From NCBI GenBank assembly GCA_030151165.1, contig JASLEM010000202.1, forward strand, positions 1 through 23,238: a DNA stretch of 23,238 bases, given 5' to 3'. This document shows positions 7,434-15,021 of this stretch, piece after piece. The position numbers and the translations under genes were made by a program. The notes beneath the pieces were generated by a model. The model was not told the DNA's origin. It ran no database searches and worked only from the letters and a program-made list of their open reading frames with translations. Origin of the DNA: Burkholderiaceae bacterium. Lineage in GTDB: Bacteria > Pseudomonadota > Gammaproteobacteria > Burkholderiales > Burkholderiaceae. Position 1 is the first letter of the stretch. Each line of letters begins with the position of its first letter.

Positions 7434-7461
7434 GACTTTTGCAGAAGGGGATTCAAAAGTC
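7434..7461 (-). promoter_or_regulatory. 8-bp inverted repeat in the leader of the DUF883 gene
   Basis: GACTTTTG (7434-7441) and CAAAAGTC (7454-7461) are exact reverse complements with a 12-base spacer. They lie 18 bases upstream of the ATG, just in front of the AAAGGAG Shine-Dalgarno. This is unusually AT-rich for the window. It could be an operator for a dimeric repressor or a hairpin in the mRNA leader. The rest of the 297-base gap (7417-7713) holds no gene that I can support. Confidence 0.45.
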
Positions 7462-7685
7462 CGGCCCGAGGGGTGCGGGAGACGGACTCCGAAGAGACGA
7501 ATCCAGTGTCTGCGACGGTCGAGTGGCCGACGGTAGGGGCGCGGCGCGCCTGCTTGTCGGGGAGCCACGGGCCACGCCGTAGGACTGGGACTACTGGGTC
7601 GTTGACTTGCGGCGGAAAGGGGCAATCAGCGTGCGCGCACCCACGCCGATCGACAAGTGTCCGACGCTTCGAGCCGTGCGGATTT

Positions 7686-7708
7686 GGGCGCGCGCCGGCG
7701 CCGCGCCC
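7686..7708 (-). terminator. GC-rich hairpin just after the receiver-domain gene
   Basis: GGGCGCG (7686-7692) pairs with CGCGCCC (7702-7708) around a nine-base loop, and the loop edge contains a further GCGCCGGCGC palindrome. It begins five bases after the receiver gene's stop on the minus strand. No T-tract follows (AAATCC), so it may act as an RNA 3'-end stabiliser or a rho-assisted stop. Confidence 0.4.
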
Positions 7709-7713
7709 GGGCG

Positions 7714-8178
7714 TCAGTGCGCCGCGGCGCCAGGCTCGCGGCGGGCGAGCGCGATGCAGAACGCGATGAGCAGGTCGATCTCGTGCGACTTGTCGAACAC
7801 GCGGTCGGCGCCGGCGGCCAGGCAACGCGCGCGCATCTCGTCGGTGGCGTAGTTGCTCAGGACGACCAGCGCGGCGTCCGGCCGGCGGCGGCGTGCCGCG
7901 GCGATCACGCCGAGGCCGGAGCCGCTGCGCAGGAAGATGTCGACGATCACCAGGTCGCACGGCGCGCCGTCCTGGCGCAGCCAGTCGATCGCGACGCCTT
8001 CGTCGGCGGCGGTGCCGACGACGTGCACCGGCGCGAGCTCCTCGAGCGCGGCGATCAGGCTTTCGAGCACGTGGACGTTGTCTTCGACGAGGTAGACGTC
8101 GAGCGCGCGATCGCGCCCCGGGACGACCTCGGACGTCGCGGCGCCGGCCCCGCTCGCGCTGACGCCGCGCGTGATCAC
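7714..8178 (-). CDS. Stand-alone response regulator receiver domain
   Basis: A single CheY-like receiver domain without an output domain. Starting from GTG at 8178 the product has 154 residues: a short Ser/Ala-rich N-tail, then 'LDVYLVEDNVHVLESL' with acidic pair Glu32/Asp33, the phospho-acceptor Asp80 in 'LVIVDIFL', switch Ser108 in 'VVLSNYA' and Lys130 in 'RVFDKS'. All key residues are present, so it should be phosphorylatable. GTG 8178 is chosen because it overlaps the upstream gene's TGA in a GTGA; the frame stays open upstream, but that part encodes only Arg/Gly-rich nonsense that is the shadow of the upstream gene. No histidine kinase gene is near. It may act as a phosphate sink or a protein-binding switch. 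Confidence 0.88.
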   Translation of the reverse strand: MITRGVSASGAGAATSEVVPGRDRALDVYLVEDNVHVLESLIAALEELAPVHVVGTAADEGVAIDWLRQDGAPCDLVIVDIFLRSGSGLGVIAAARRRRPDAALVVLSNYATDEMRARCLAAGADRVFDKSHEIDLLIAFCIALARREPGAAAH

Positions 8179-8531
8179 GGCGCCCTCGATCGCGGCGGGT
8201 GCGCCGCGGCGGCGGCGGCGATCATGTCGTCGTCCGCCGGATCGCCGGCCTCGTCGTCCGGCCACGCGTTGTTCTGCGCCAGCCATTCGGCGCGCTGGAT
8301 CAGCGCCTTGCCTTCAATCTCGTCCAGGCACTCGTCGTGGCCGCGGCCGCTGCGCGCCATGCACGCATGCACTTCGGCCTGCAGCACGCCGAAGCCGGCC
8401 GGATGGCTCGTCGCCGGCGGCGGCACGACGACCACGTGGGCGACCGCGGTGACGAGGAAGAACACGCCCGCGACGGCCGCGACCGCGGCCGGCCATGCGG
8501 GGAAGGTGCTCCTGGTCTTGAGAGAGGTCAT
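8175..8531 (-). CDS. Hypothetical membrane-anchored protein upstream of the receiver gene
   Basis: I do not recognise this 118-residue protein. Residues about 12-37 ('AWPAAVAAVAGVFFLVTAVAHVVVV') form one hydrophobic helix after a basic start MTSLKTR, so it is an N-terminally anchored membrane protein or has an uncleaved signal. The outside part contains 'FGVLQAEVHACMARSGRGHDECLDEIEGKAL' with two cysteines about 11 residues apart, then an acidic stretch 'WPDDEAGDPADDD' and an Ala/Pro tail. AGGA lies about nine bases before the ATG. The stop overlaps the receiver gene's GTG start (GTGA), which links the two as a coupled operon, although the acidic/Ala-rich tail itself shows no sensor features. 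Confidence 0.7.
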   Translation of the reverse strand: MTSLKTRSTFPAWPAAVAAVAGVFFLVTAVAHVVVVPPPATSHPAGFGVLQAEVHACMARSGRGHDECLDEIEGKALIQRAEWLAQNNAWPDDEAGDPADDDMIAAAAAAHPPRSRAP

Positions 8532-8766
8532 GGGAAACGGTCCTGCGATTCGGGAGTGGCCACCGTCAATGCGGTGGCCCGTCGATTGGGTTCAAGAATG
8601 CGCTCGAACAGGGCGCGAGGATGCCGGCCGGCGGCGCGACGACGTGTAGTGCATGTCCTACGACGCCGGTGCCGGCAGGGTCAACGCGCGATGGCTGGCA
8701 TCGCGGGCGACGCCGTGTCAGCATCCACCCCGGGGACAGAGCCCCGCCAACCGCAAAAGGTTCCCG

Positions 8767-8949
8767 ATGAGCAAGAAACTCGCCCCGGCCAAGGATTCCC
8801 GTTCCGCTTCGCGTCAGGTCAGGGACAGCCGCCCCGAGGCCACGCCGCTGACGCCCGACCATGTCGGCGAGGCGATCGGCAAGGAGGCTGACGAGGAGCA
8901 GGACGTCGCACCCAACCTTGGCGGCGAAGAACAAATGCAAGACGCCTGA
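8767..8949 (+). CDS. Small charged hypothetical protein (60 aa)
   Basis: No family recognised. The 60-residue product has a basic first third (KK, K, R, R, R), then 'RPEATPLTPDHVGEAIGKEADEEQDVAPN' and an acidic end GGEEQMQDA. It has no hydrophobic segment or cysteine, and is probably a soluble, partly disordered protein. The ATG at 8767 has AAAAGG about six bases upstream. The frame remains open further 5' (to 8653), but that part looks non-coding. It stands alone between two leftward units: 235 bases separate it from the divergent membrane protein gene, and the 3' gap has two small hairpins. Confidence 0.6.
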   Translation: MSKKLAPAKDSRSASRQVRDSRPEATPLTPDHVGEAIGKEADEEQDVAPNLGGEEQMQDA

Positions 8950-9008
8950 TCTCGTGAGCGCGGTCGCGCGGACCGTCTGCGGAGTTCCAGGCTAGGCGGA
9001 GGCGACGC

Positions 9009-9025
9009 GCGGGCTGGATGCCCGC
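9009..9025. terminator. Hairpin between the 60-aa gene and the GGDEF/EAL gene
   Basis: GCGGGC and GCCCGC flank a five-base TGGAT loop. A smaller stem, CGGTC-GCGCG-GACCG, lies at 8961-8975. Both are in the 128-base gap between convergent genes. Neither has a T-tract, so the role as transcript ends is inferred from position only. Confidence 0.35.
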
Positions 9026-9077
9026 AAGGAGCGTCCAACGACGCATGGGACTTCGCAGGCGGCTTGCGCGGCCGCGC

Positions 9078-11153
9078 TCAGCCGACGCGGCGTTTTGGCG
9101 CCGGCAGGGCGAGCCAGGAATCGAGCGCGCGTTCTTCCATCCACGTGCCGAGCCGGCGGCCCTGGAGGCCGTCGCAGCCGGCGGCGCGCAGGGCGTCGCA
9201 CTGGGTCTCGGTGTCGGCGCCGTCGGCGTGCACCTCCAGCTTCATCGCGTGCGCCAGTGCCACCAGGGCGGGCACCCAGCGCGATTCGGCGCCGTCGCCG
9301 GCGCAGGCCTGCGCGAGCTTGGCGTCGAGCTTGACGCCGGTGAGCGGCAGGCGCTGCAGCCAGGAGATCGAGCTGTCGCCGGCGCCGAACGCGTCCAGCA
9401 TCACGCGCACGCCGTGACGCGCGAGCGCGCGCACGGCGGCCACCGCGGCGTCGGGGTCGGCCTGCAGCACCGATTCGTGGATGTCGATCTCGAGCTCGCC
9501 CGGCGGGCAGCGCGCGGCCTCGAGCGCCGCGGCGACGCGACGCGCATACCCCGGCTGCGTCAGTTGCCAGTCCGACACGTTGACGTTCAGCCGCAACGCG
9601 TGGCCGGCCTGGCGCCAGCGCTTCTGCTGCAGCAGGCCGTGCTCGAGGACCCAGTCGTCCAGCGCGCCGATCAGGCCGCGCTCCTCGGCGACCGGAAGGA
9701 ACTGCATCGGCGCGACCTCGCCCAGCTCGCGGTCGCGCCAGCGCAGGTTCACCTCCAGCGCGACGGCCAGGCCGCTCGCGGCGTCGAAGCGCGGTTGCAG
9801 CGCGAGGCGGAAGCGGCCTTCCTCGGCGGCGCGCAGCAGGCCCTGCTCGACGCGGTCGCGCCGGCGCTGCCACGACTCGAAGCCGAACTTGTGCACCGCG
9901 AACGACGAGCGGGTCGCCTGCTGCGCGCGGTGCATCGCGATCTCGACATGGCGCAGGATCTCGTCCGCCGACAGCCCTGCGCCCGGCCACGTGCCGATGC
10001 CGATCGCCACCGGCACGCCGCCGGCGCGCTCCTGCGAGTCGATCAGGCGGCGGGCGATCGCCTCGGCGGCGGCCTCGCTGGCGTAGTCGACCAGCACGCC
10101 GAAGCGGCTGCCGCCCAGGCGCGCGCAGTGGTGCGGCTGGCGCACCGCGCCGCGCACCTGGCCGGCGAGCTCGGACAGGCGGCGCGAGCCGGAGGCGCTG
10201 TCGCCGCCCTCGCCGAACAACGCGTCGCGGTCGAACTCGACGCACAGCACCGCGAAGCCGGCGCCGGCGTCCGGCCCGCGGCCGGGGCGCAGCGCGTCGG
10301 TGATGGTCTGCAGGAAGCCGGTGCGGTTCGGCAGGTGGGTGAGCTGGTCGATGCCGTCGTGGCCCGGCTCGCGCGGCGCGCCCATGCGGTGGGCGTTGCG
10401 CTCGCGGTAAGAGAACACGCGGCCGATCGGGCGGCCCTGGCTCCATTGCGGCTGCCCGTGGCGCTCGATGACGGCGCCGTTGACGTGCGCGATCTCGTCG
10501 TGCGTCTCGGCCAGCGTGTGGGCGTAGACGTCCTCGAGCCGGCGGTCGTAGCCGTCGACGTCCATCACGTTCATGCGCAGCCATTCGTGCACGGTGCGGT
10601 CGTCGTTCGCGTGCAATACGGCATCCGGTATCGCCCACAGCGCGGCGAAACGCCGGTTGAAGGCGCGGATGCGGCCGTCCAGGTCGGTGACGAGGATGGC
10701 GTCGGCGGTGGCCTCGAGCGTGGCCCGCAACTCGGCGAGCGCGGTCTCGCGTTCGACCTCGATGCGGTGCTCGCGGCTGCGGTCGCGCACCTGCACGAGG
10801 AACAGCGCGCTGCCGTCCGCGAGCCACAGCGGCGAGACGCGGCGGGCGACGGCGCACGTCGTGCCGTCGGGGCGGTGCAGCTCGGTGTCGCTGTCCAGCG
10901 TGCCGACGACGCCGCAGCGCACGCCGTCCCAGTACGCGAGATCCTCGAGGTTCGGGATGACGTCCTCGGCGTCGAGCCCTTCGAGCTCGCCGCGCGCGAT
11001 CAGCTCTTCCGCCTCGAGGTTGGCGGCGAGCACGTGCCCCCGCGCCGCGTCGACGATCCACGCCGCATGGCCGAGCGCCGCCAGCGCCGCGAGGATGCCG
11101 CCGAACGACTCTCGCGCCGCGACATGCGTCAACAGCTGCGGCGCGGGTGTCAT
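9078..11153 (-). CDS. PAS-PAS-GGDEF-EAL protein with degenerate catalytic motifs
   Basis: A 691-residue cytoplasmic protein of the c-di-GMP signalling superfamily. Order: PAS-like domain about 20-125 ('AWIVDAARGHVLAANLEAEEL'), a short coiled linker, second PAS about 140-255 ('ADAILVTDLDGRIRAFNRRFAALW'), GGDEF-like about 265-420 ('DQLTHLPNRTGFL'), EAL-like about 430-685. The cyclase signature is GGSRF (347-351) instead of GGDEF, and the RxxD inhibitory site is missing. In the EAL domain the signature reads EVN (467-469), the metal loop reads DAFGAG (587-592) instead of DDFGTG, and ADGADT (643-648) replaces AEGVET; Lys608 and the QG pair 664-665 remain. Both activities are therefore doubtful, and a receptor or scaffold role is more likely. 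The ATG overlaps the HD-GYP gene's stop (ATGA). Confidence 0.9.
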   Translation of the reverse strand: MTPAPQLLTHVAARESFGGILAALAALGHAAWIVDAARGHVLAANLEAEELIARGELEGLDAEDVIPNLEDLAYWDGVRCGVVGTLDSDTELHRPDGTTCAVARRVSPLWLADGSALFLVQVRDRSREHRIEVERETALAELRATLEATADAILVTDLDGRIRAFNRRFAALWAIPDAVLHANDDRTVHEWLRMNVMDVDGYDRRLEDVYAHTLAETHDEIAHVNGAVIERHGQPQWSQGRPIGRVFSYRERNAHRMGAPREPGHDGIDQLTHLPNRTGFLQTITDALRPGRGPDAGAGFAVLCVEFDRDALFGEGGDSASGSRRLSELAGQVRGAVRQPHHCARLGGSRFGVLVDYASEAAAEAIARRLIDSQERAGGVPVAIGIGTWPGAGLSADEILRHVEIAMHRAQQATRSSFAVHKFGFESWQRRRDRVEQGLLRAAEEGRFRLALQPRFDAASGLAVALEVNLRWRDRELGEVAPMQFLPVAEERGLIGALDDWVLEHGLLQQKRWRQAGHALRLNVNVSDWQLTQPGYARRVAAALEAARCPPGELEIDIHESVLQADPDAAVAAVRALARHGVRVMLDAFGAGDSSISWLQRLPLTGVKLDAKLAQACAGDGAESRWVPALVALAHAMKLEVHADGADTETQCDALRAAGCDGLQGRRLGTWMEERALDSWLALPAPKRRVG

Positions 11154-12439
11154 GCCGGCACCTCTTCGCGCTCGTCTTCCCTGGCCGTGCTCTCGACGTC
11201 GAAGAAGTACGCGATGCGCTGGCGCGGCTTCAGGTACTCGACCGCGCGCGTCGGCAGCTGCGCCGGCTTGAGGCTGCGGCGGATGCCCAGCATCGGCTGC
11301 TTCTCCAGGTCGAGGTGCAGCGCGTCCTCGGTCGGCACGTTGGCGTCGTAGACCAGCACGCGCGGCTTGAGCGGATGCGCGGCGTTGACGGTCATCACCA
11401 TCGCGTAGCGGTCGTCGTTGAGCTGCACGACCGAGCCGGGCGGGTAGATGCCCATCATCTTGATGAAGCCGGAGAGCAGCGTCTCGTCGAACTTCGAGCG
11501 GCACTGCGCGAACAGCCGCGACAGCGCCTCGTGCGGCGTGATCGACTGCGCCGGCGTCGCCGCGTTGCACCAGTTGTCGTAGCGGTTGACGAGCGCCACG
11601 ATGCGCGCGGGCAGCGACATTCGCGGCAGCATCAACGCGCTCGGGAAGCCGCTGCCGTCCGCGAGCTCGTGGTGCTGCGCGATCACGAGCTGCGCGTCGG
11701 CCGACAGGCCCATGCGGCGGCCCAGGATCAGCCCTTGCGCGACGTGGTCGCGGTACAGCGCGGCCTCGCCGGCGTTGAAATCCTCGCGCGCGAGCCGCAC
11801 GCGGTCGGGCAACGAGATCTTGCCGACGTCGTGCATCAGGGCGCCGACTCCGAGTTCCATCAATACGGGGGCGGGTACCGACATCTGGCGCGCCAGCATC
11901 ATCGAGATCACCGTCACATTCAGCGAATGCGCCGCGTGGCGGTCGCCGTTCATCTCGCCGAGCACGCGCAGGCACGGCTCGCCCTCGACGAGCATCTTGT
12001 CGAGCAGCGCACGGGCGAGCTGCTGCGCGTCGGCGTTCGCCTGGGCGGGGTCGGTCAGCACCTTGTCGTTGGTGCGGCGCAGGTCGCGGCAGGCTTCGGC
12101 GAACTGGCGTTCGCAGCGCTGGGCGATGTCGCGCTGCGCGTTCAGGGCCAGCTTCGCGAGCTGGCGCGCGTCCATCGGCGCGGCGGGCGCCTCCGCGACG
12201 GCGGCTTCGACCGCGCCTTCTCCGCCGCCGGCGAGCGCGGGCTGGGCGGCGGGCTCCTCCACGTCGCTGCGCTCCGGGCTCCAGGTCAGGCGCGACAGCC
12301 CGAGCGAGCGGATCGTCTCGATCTGCTCGTTGGAGGTCAGCTTGAAGCTGGACAACGGGAACGGATGCGACATCCAGCCGACGTTCAGATGAACGAACAT
12401 GCCGATGCGCAAAGCGTTCGCGTGGATTGGAGTCGTCAT
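11150..12439 (-). CDS. DUF3391 / HD-GYP domain protein, probable c-di-GMP phosphodiesterase
   Basis: HD-GYP enzymes hydrolyse c-di-GMP to pGpG or GMP. The 429-residue product starts with a DUF3391-type domain ('LRIGMFVHLNVGWMSHPFPLSSFKL', about 10-34), followed by an Ala/Glu-rich linker and the HD-GYP domain from about 150. Visible metal and signature residues: His171 in 'HSLNV', His203-Asp204 with Lys207 in MHDVGK, His232 in 'DHVAQG', His256-His257 in HHELADGSGFP (GFP in place of GYP). At the site usually occupied by an Asp (aDvyDAL) there is Asn285 in 'LVNRYDNW'. The ATG at 12439 has GGGAAG a few bases upstream; an open extension to 12736 runs through the intergenic region and into pcaF. 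It is coupled by ATGA to the degenerate GGDEF-EAL gene. Confidence 0.9.
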   Translation of the reverse strand: MTTPIHANALRIGMFVHLNVGWMSHPFPLSSFKLTSNEQIETIRSLGLSRLTWSPERSDVEEPAAQPALAGGGEGAVEAAVAEAPAAPMDARQLAKLALNAQRDIAQRCERQFAEACRDLRRTNDKVLTDPAQANADAQQLARALLDKMLVEGEPCLRVLGEMNGDRHAAHSLNVTVISMMLARQMSVPAPVLMELGVGALMHDVGKISLPDRVRLAREDFNAGEAALYRDHVAQGLILGRRMGLSADAQLVIAQHHELADGSGFPSALMLPRMSLPARIVALVNRYDNWCNAATPAQSITPHEALSRLFAQCRSKFDETLLSGFIKMMGIYPPGSVVQLNDDRYAMVMTVNAAHPLKPRVLVYDANVPTEDALHLDLEKQPMLGIRRSLKPAQLPTRAVEYLKPRQRIAYFFDVESTAREDEREEVPA

Positions 12440-12635
12440 TGGTCTTCCCTTGCCGCAGCCTGTGCCCGTGCTTGTGCCTGTTGCGGCGTTTTGCAGTCTC
12501 TCGGTGGAATCGGCCGATCCCACCCTCGACTTGAGCGGACGCATCCCCTCAAAAGACAGGTGTGCACTGAAAACGCGCAAAATCCTCACTCGCAGGCGGC
12601 GCTGACGAATAAATGTTCTTCCTGCGAACAGTTTT

Positions 12636-12655
12636 GATACGCCTGGATACGCCCA
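12636..12655. promoter_or_regulatory. Two tandem 10-bp direct repeats upstream of the thiolase gene
   Basis: GATACGCCTG is followed directly by GATACGCCCA, one DNA-helix turn apart, in an unusually AT-rich part of the 262-base gap between the divergent HD-GYP and thiolase genes. Repeats phased at one turn often bind transcription regulators. No clear -35/-10 pair could be assigned to either gene, and the rest of the gap has no supported feature. Confidence 0.35.
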
Positions 12656-12701
12656 GAAACGTTCAAACACTACCCCTGAACCGAGACCGAGACAAGACGA
12701 C

Positions 12702-13902
<1,201 letters not shown>

Positions 13903-13904
<2 letters not shown>

Positions 13905-13919
13905 GGCGCGAAGCGCCTC
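13903..13919 (+). terminator. 7-bp hairpin at the thiolase stop codon
   Basis: GAGGCGC, loop GAA, GCGCCTC form a perfect stem that begins inside the TGA stop codon. No T-tract follows. It stands 39 bases before the large repeat and may be part of the same structured region. Confidence 0.45.
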
Positions 13920-13958
13920 GCGGCTCCGGCGCTGCCGCTCGCAGGCCTCGAGCGCGGT

Positions 13959-14101
13959 TCAAGGGAGCGGCGGAGCTGGCTCTGCCAGTCCGCTCGCGGC
14001 ACCCGAGACTACCGCGAGCGGTCGTCCGCCCGCGAGGCGACAGTCCGTCCGCCGGACGGCCTATCGTCCACACGGGCCCCTCGGGGGCAGCGAGCGTGGG
14101 G
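13959..14101. repeat. Hairpin-rich dispersed repeat, long copy, between pcaF and the VOC gene
   Basis: About 143 bases. The left part matches 3592-3632 with the same bulged hairpin (GCGGA-(G)-CTGGC, loop TCT, GCCAG-TCCGC). The right part matches GCCCC-TCG-GGGGC plus the AGCGAGCGTGGGG end. Between them are about 75 extra bases with their own symmetry: CCGCTCGCGG (13990-13999) and CCGCGAGCGG (14012-14021) are a perfect 10-bp inverted repeat with a 12-base loop, and CCGTCC-GCC-GGACGG (14045-14059) is a second small hairpin. The element fills the convergent gap and ends next to the VOC stop codon. It encodes nothing that I can support. Confidence 0.8.
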
Positions 14102-14102
14102 C

Positions 14103-14501
14103 TCACGCTCCAGGTGGTTGCCAGAGTTCGACGCGATTGCCCTCCGGGTCGGTGACCCAGCCGAACTTGCCGTACTCGGAGACGTCCGTCTTCTCGTCGA
14201 CGTCGCAGCCTTCCTCGCGCAGCACGGCGAGCAGCGCGTCGAGGTCGGCGACGCGGTAGTTGATCATGAACGAGGCGCGCGGCTCGGCGCCGAAGTAGTC
14301 GCTGTCGTCCGGGAAGATGCACCACGTGGTGTGCGAGGCGAGCGGCGCCGCGCTGTCGGCGGGCTGCGCCGGCGGCGGGGCGATCGCGATGCCGCCCCAC
14401 TCCTGGATGTCGAGGCCGAGGTGGCGTCGATACCAGGCGCGGAGCTCGTCCGCGTCGCGGGCCTTGAAGAAGATCCCGCCGATGCCCGTGACCCGTTCCA
14501 T
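14103..14501 (-). CDS. VOC superfamily protein (glyoxalase/bleomycin-resistance type)
   Basis: A 132-residue protein of the vicinal oxygen chelate fold, made of two beta-alpha-beta-beta-beta modules. The first opens with 'VTGIGGIFFKARDADELRAWYRRHLGLDI', the second with 'INYRVADLDALLAVLREEGCDV' and ends 'FGWVTDPEGNRVELWQPPG', where the Glu in VELWQ is the usual last metal ligand. The family includes glyoxalases, dioxygenases and antibiotic-binding proteins, so substrate is not predictable. GGGAG lies about eight bases before the ATG. It converges with pcaF across the long repeat and is followed 52 bases upstream by the RDD gene's end, in the same direction. Confidence 0.85.
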   Translation of the reverse strand: MERVTGIGGIFFKARDADELRAWYRRHLGLDIQEWGGIAIAPPPAQPADSAAPLASHTTWCIFPDDSDYFGAEPRASFMINYRVADLDALLAVLREEGCDVDEKTDVSEYGKFGWVTDPEGNRVELWQPPGA

Positions 14502-14553
14502 CGCGTCGCTCCCGTGCTGGAGAACCGAAGTCGGTGACCGGGCCCGCGCGCCG

Positions 14554-15021
14554 CTAGCGCCGGCCCCGGATCACCACCGTGCCGGCGATCTTGTCATGCC
14601 AGCCTTGCTTGCGGGCGTCGTAGCCGATCTCGATGAAGCCGATCCCGAGCAGCAGCGGCAGGGTCGTGAAATACGCGACGTAGCGGCGCACCAGCTGGCC
14701 CAGCGTCGGCTCGCCGAAGGTGCCGGCGTCGACGATCATCGCCCGCACGACCATCTTGCCCGGCGTGGCGCCGCGCAAGGTCCAGAACACCACCGCGACG
14801 ACGCCCGGCAGCACCCAGTTGACAACGAAGGCGGTGACGCCCTCGGTCGCCGTCCACGCGTCGCCGAAGTACCAGACCAGCATCGGCAGCGCGAGGAACA
14901 GCAGGCCGAACAGGTCGATCAGCGCCGCGCCCAGGCGCAGCCAGAAGCCGACGTATTCGACGGCCGGCGCGAGCGGCGCGGCCGATGCGCCCGAGGCCGC
15001 GTCGAACGGCGTCGCGCTCAT
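14554..15021 (-). CDS. RDD family membrane protein
   Basis: A 155-residue inner-membrane protein with the RDD domain, whose role is generally unknown. Residues about 25-50 hold the motif 'VGFWLRLGAALIDLFGLLFLA' with the conserved Arg and Asp, a second helix lies at about 65-82 ('AFVVNWVLPGVVAVVFW'), followed by 'LRGATPGKMVVRAMIVDA', 'RRYVAYFTTLPLLLGIGFIEIGY', and the end 'ARKQGWHDKIAGTVVI', all typical. The start ATG (15021) overlaps the DAHP synthase TGA in an ATGA, so the two are translationally coupled. The first 20 residues are Ala/Ser/Pro-rich and cytoplasmic. No functional tie to aromatic synthesis is obvious. Confidence 0.88.
   Translation of the reverse strand: MSATPFDAASGASAAPLAPAVEYVGFWLRLGAALIDLFGLLFLALPMLVWYFGDAWTATEGVTAFVVNWVLPGVVAVVFWTLRGATPGKMVVRAMIVDAGTFGEPTLGQLVRRYVAYFTTLPLLLGIGFIEIGYDARKQGWHDKIAGTVVIRGRR

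Noticed and set aside
9018..11351. A 777-codon rightward open frame opposite the GGDEF-EAL gene
   Set aside because: It is a shadow produced by high GC at third codon positions. Its translation is Arg/Ala/Val/His-rich with no domain, while the opposite strand has clear PAS, GGDEF and EAL motifs.
12614..12630. TGTTC-N7-GAACA imperfect palindrome as an operator upstream of pcaF
   Set aside because: Only five-base arms and no match to a regulator site that I can name; too weak to list as a feature.
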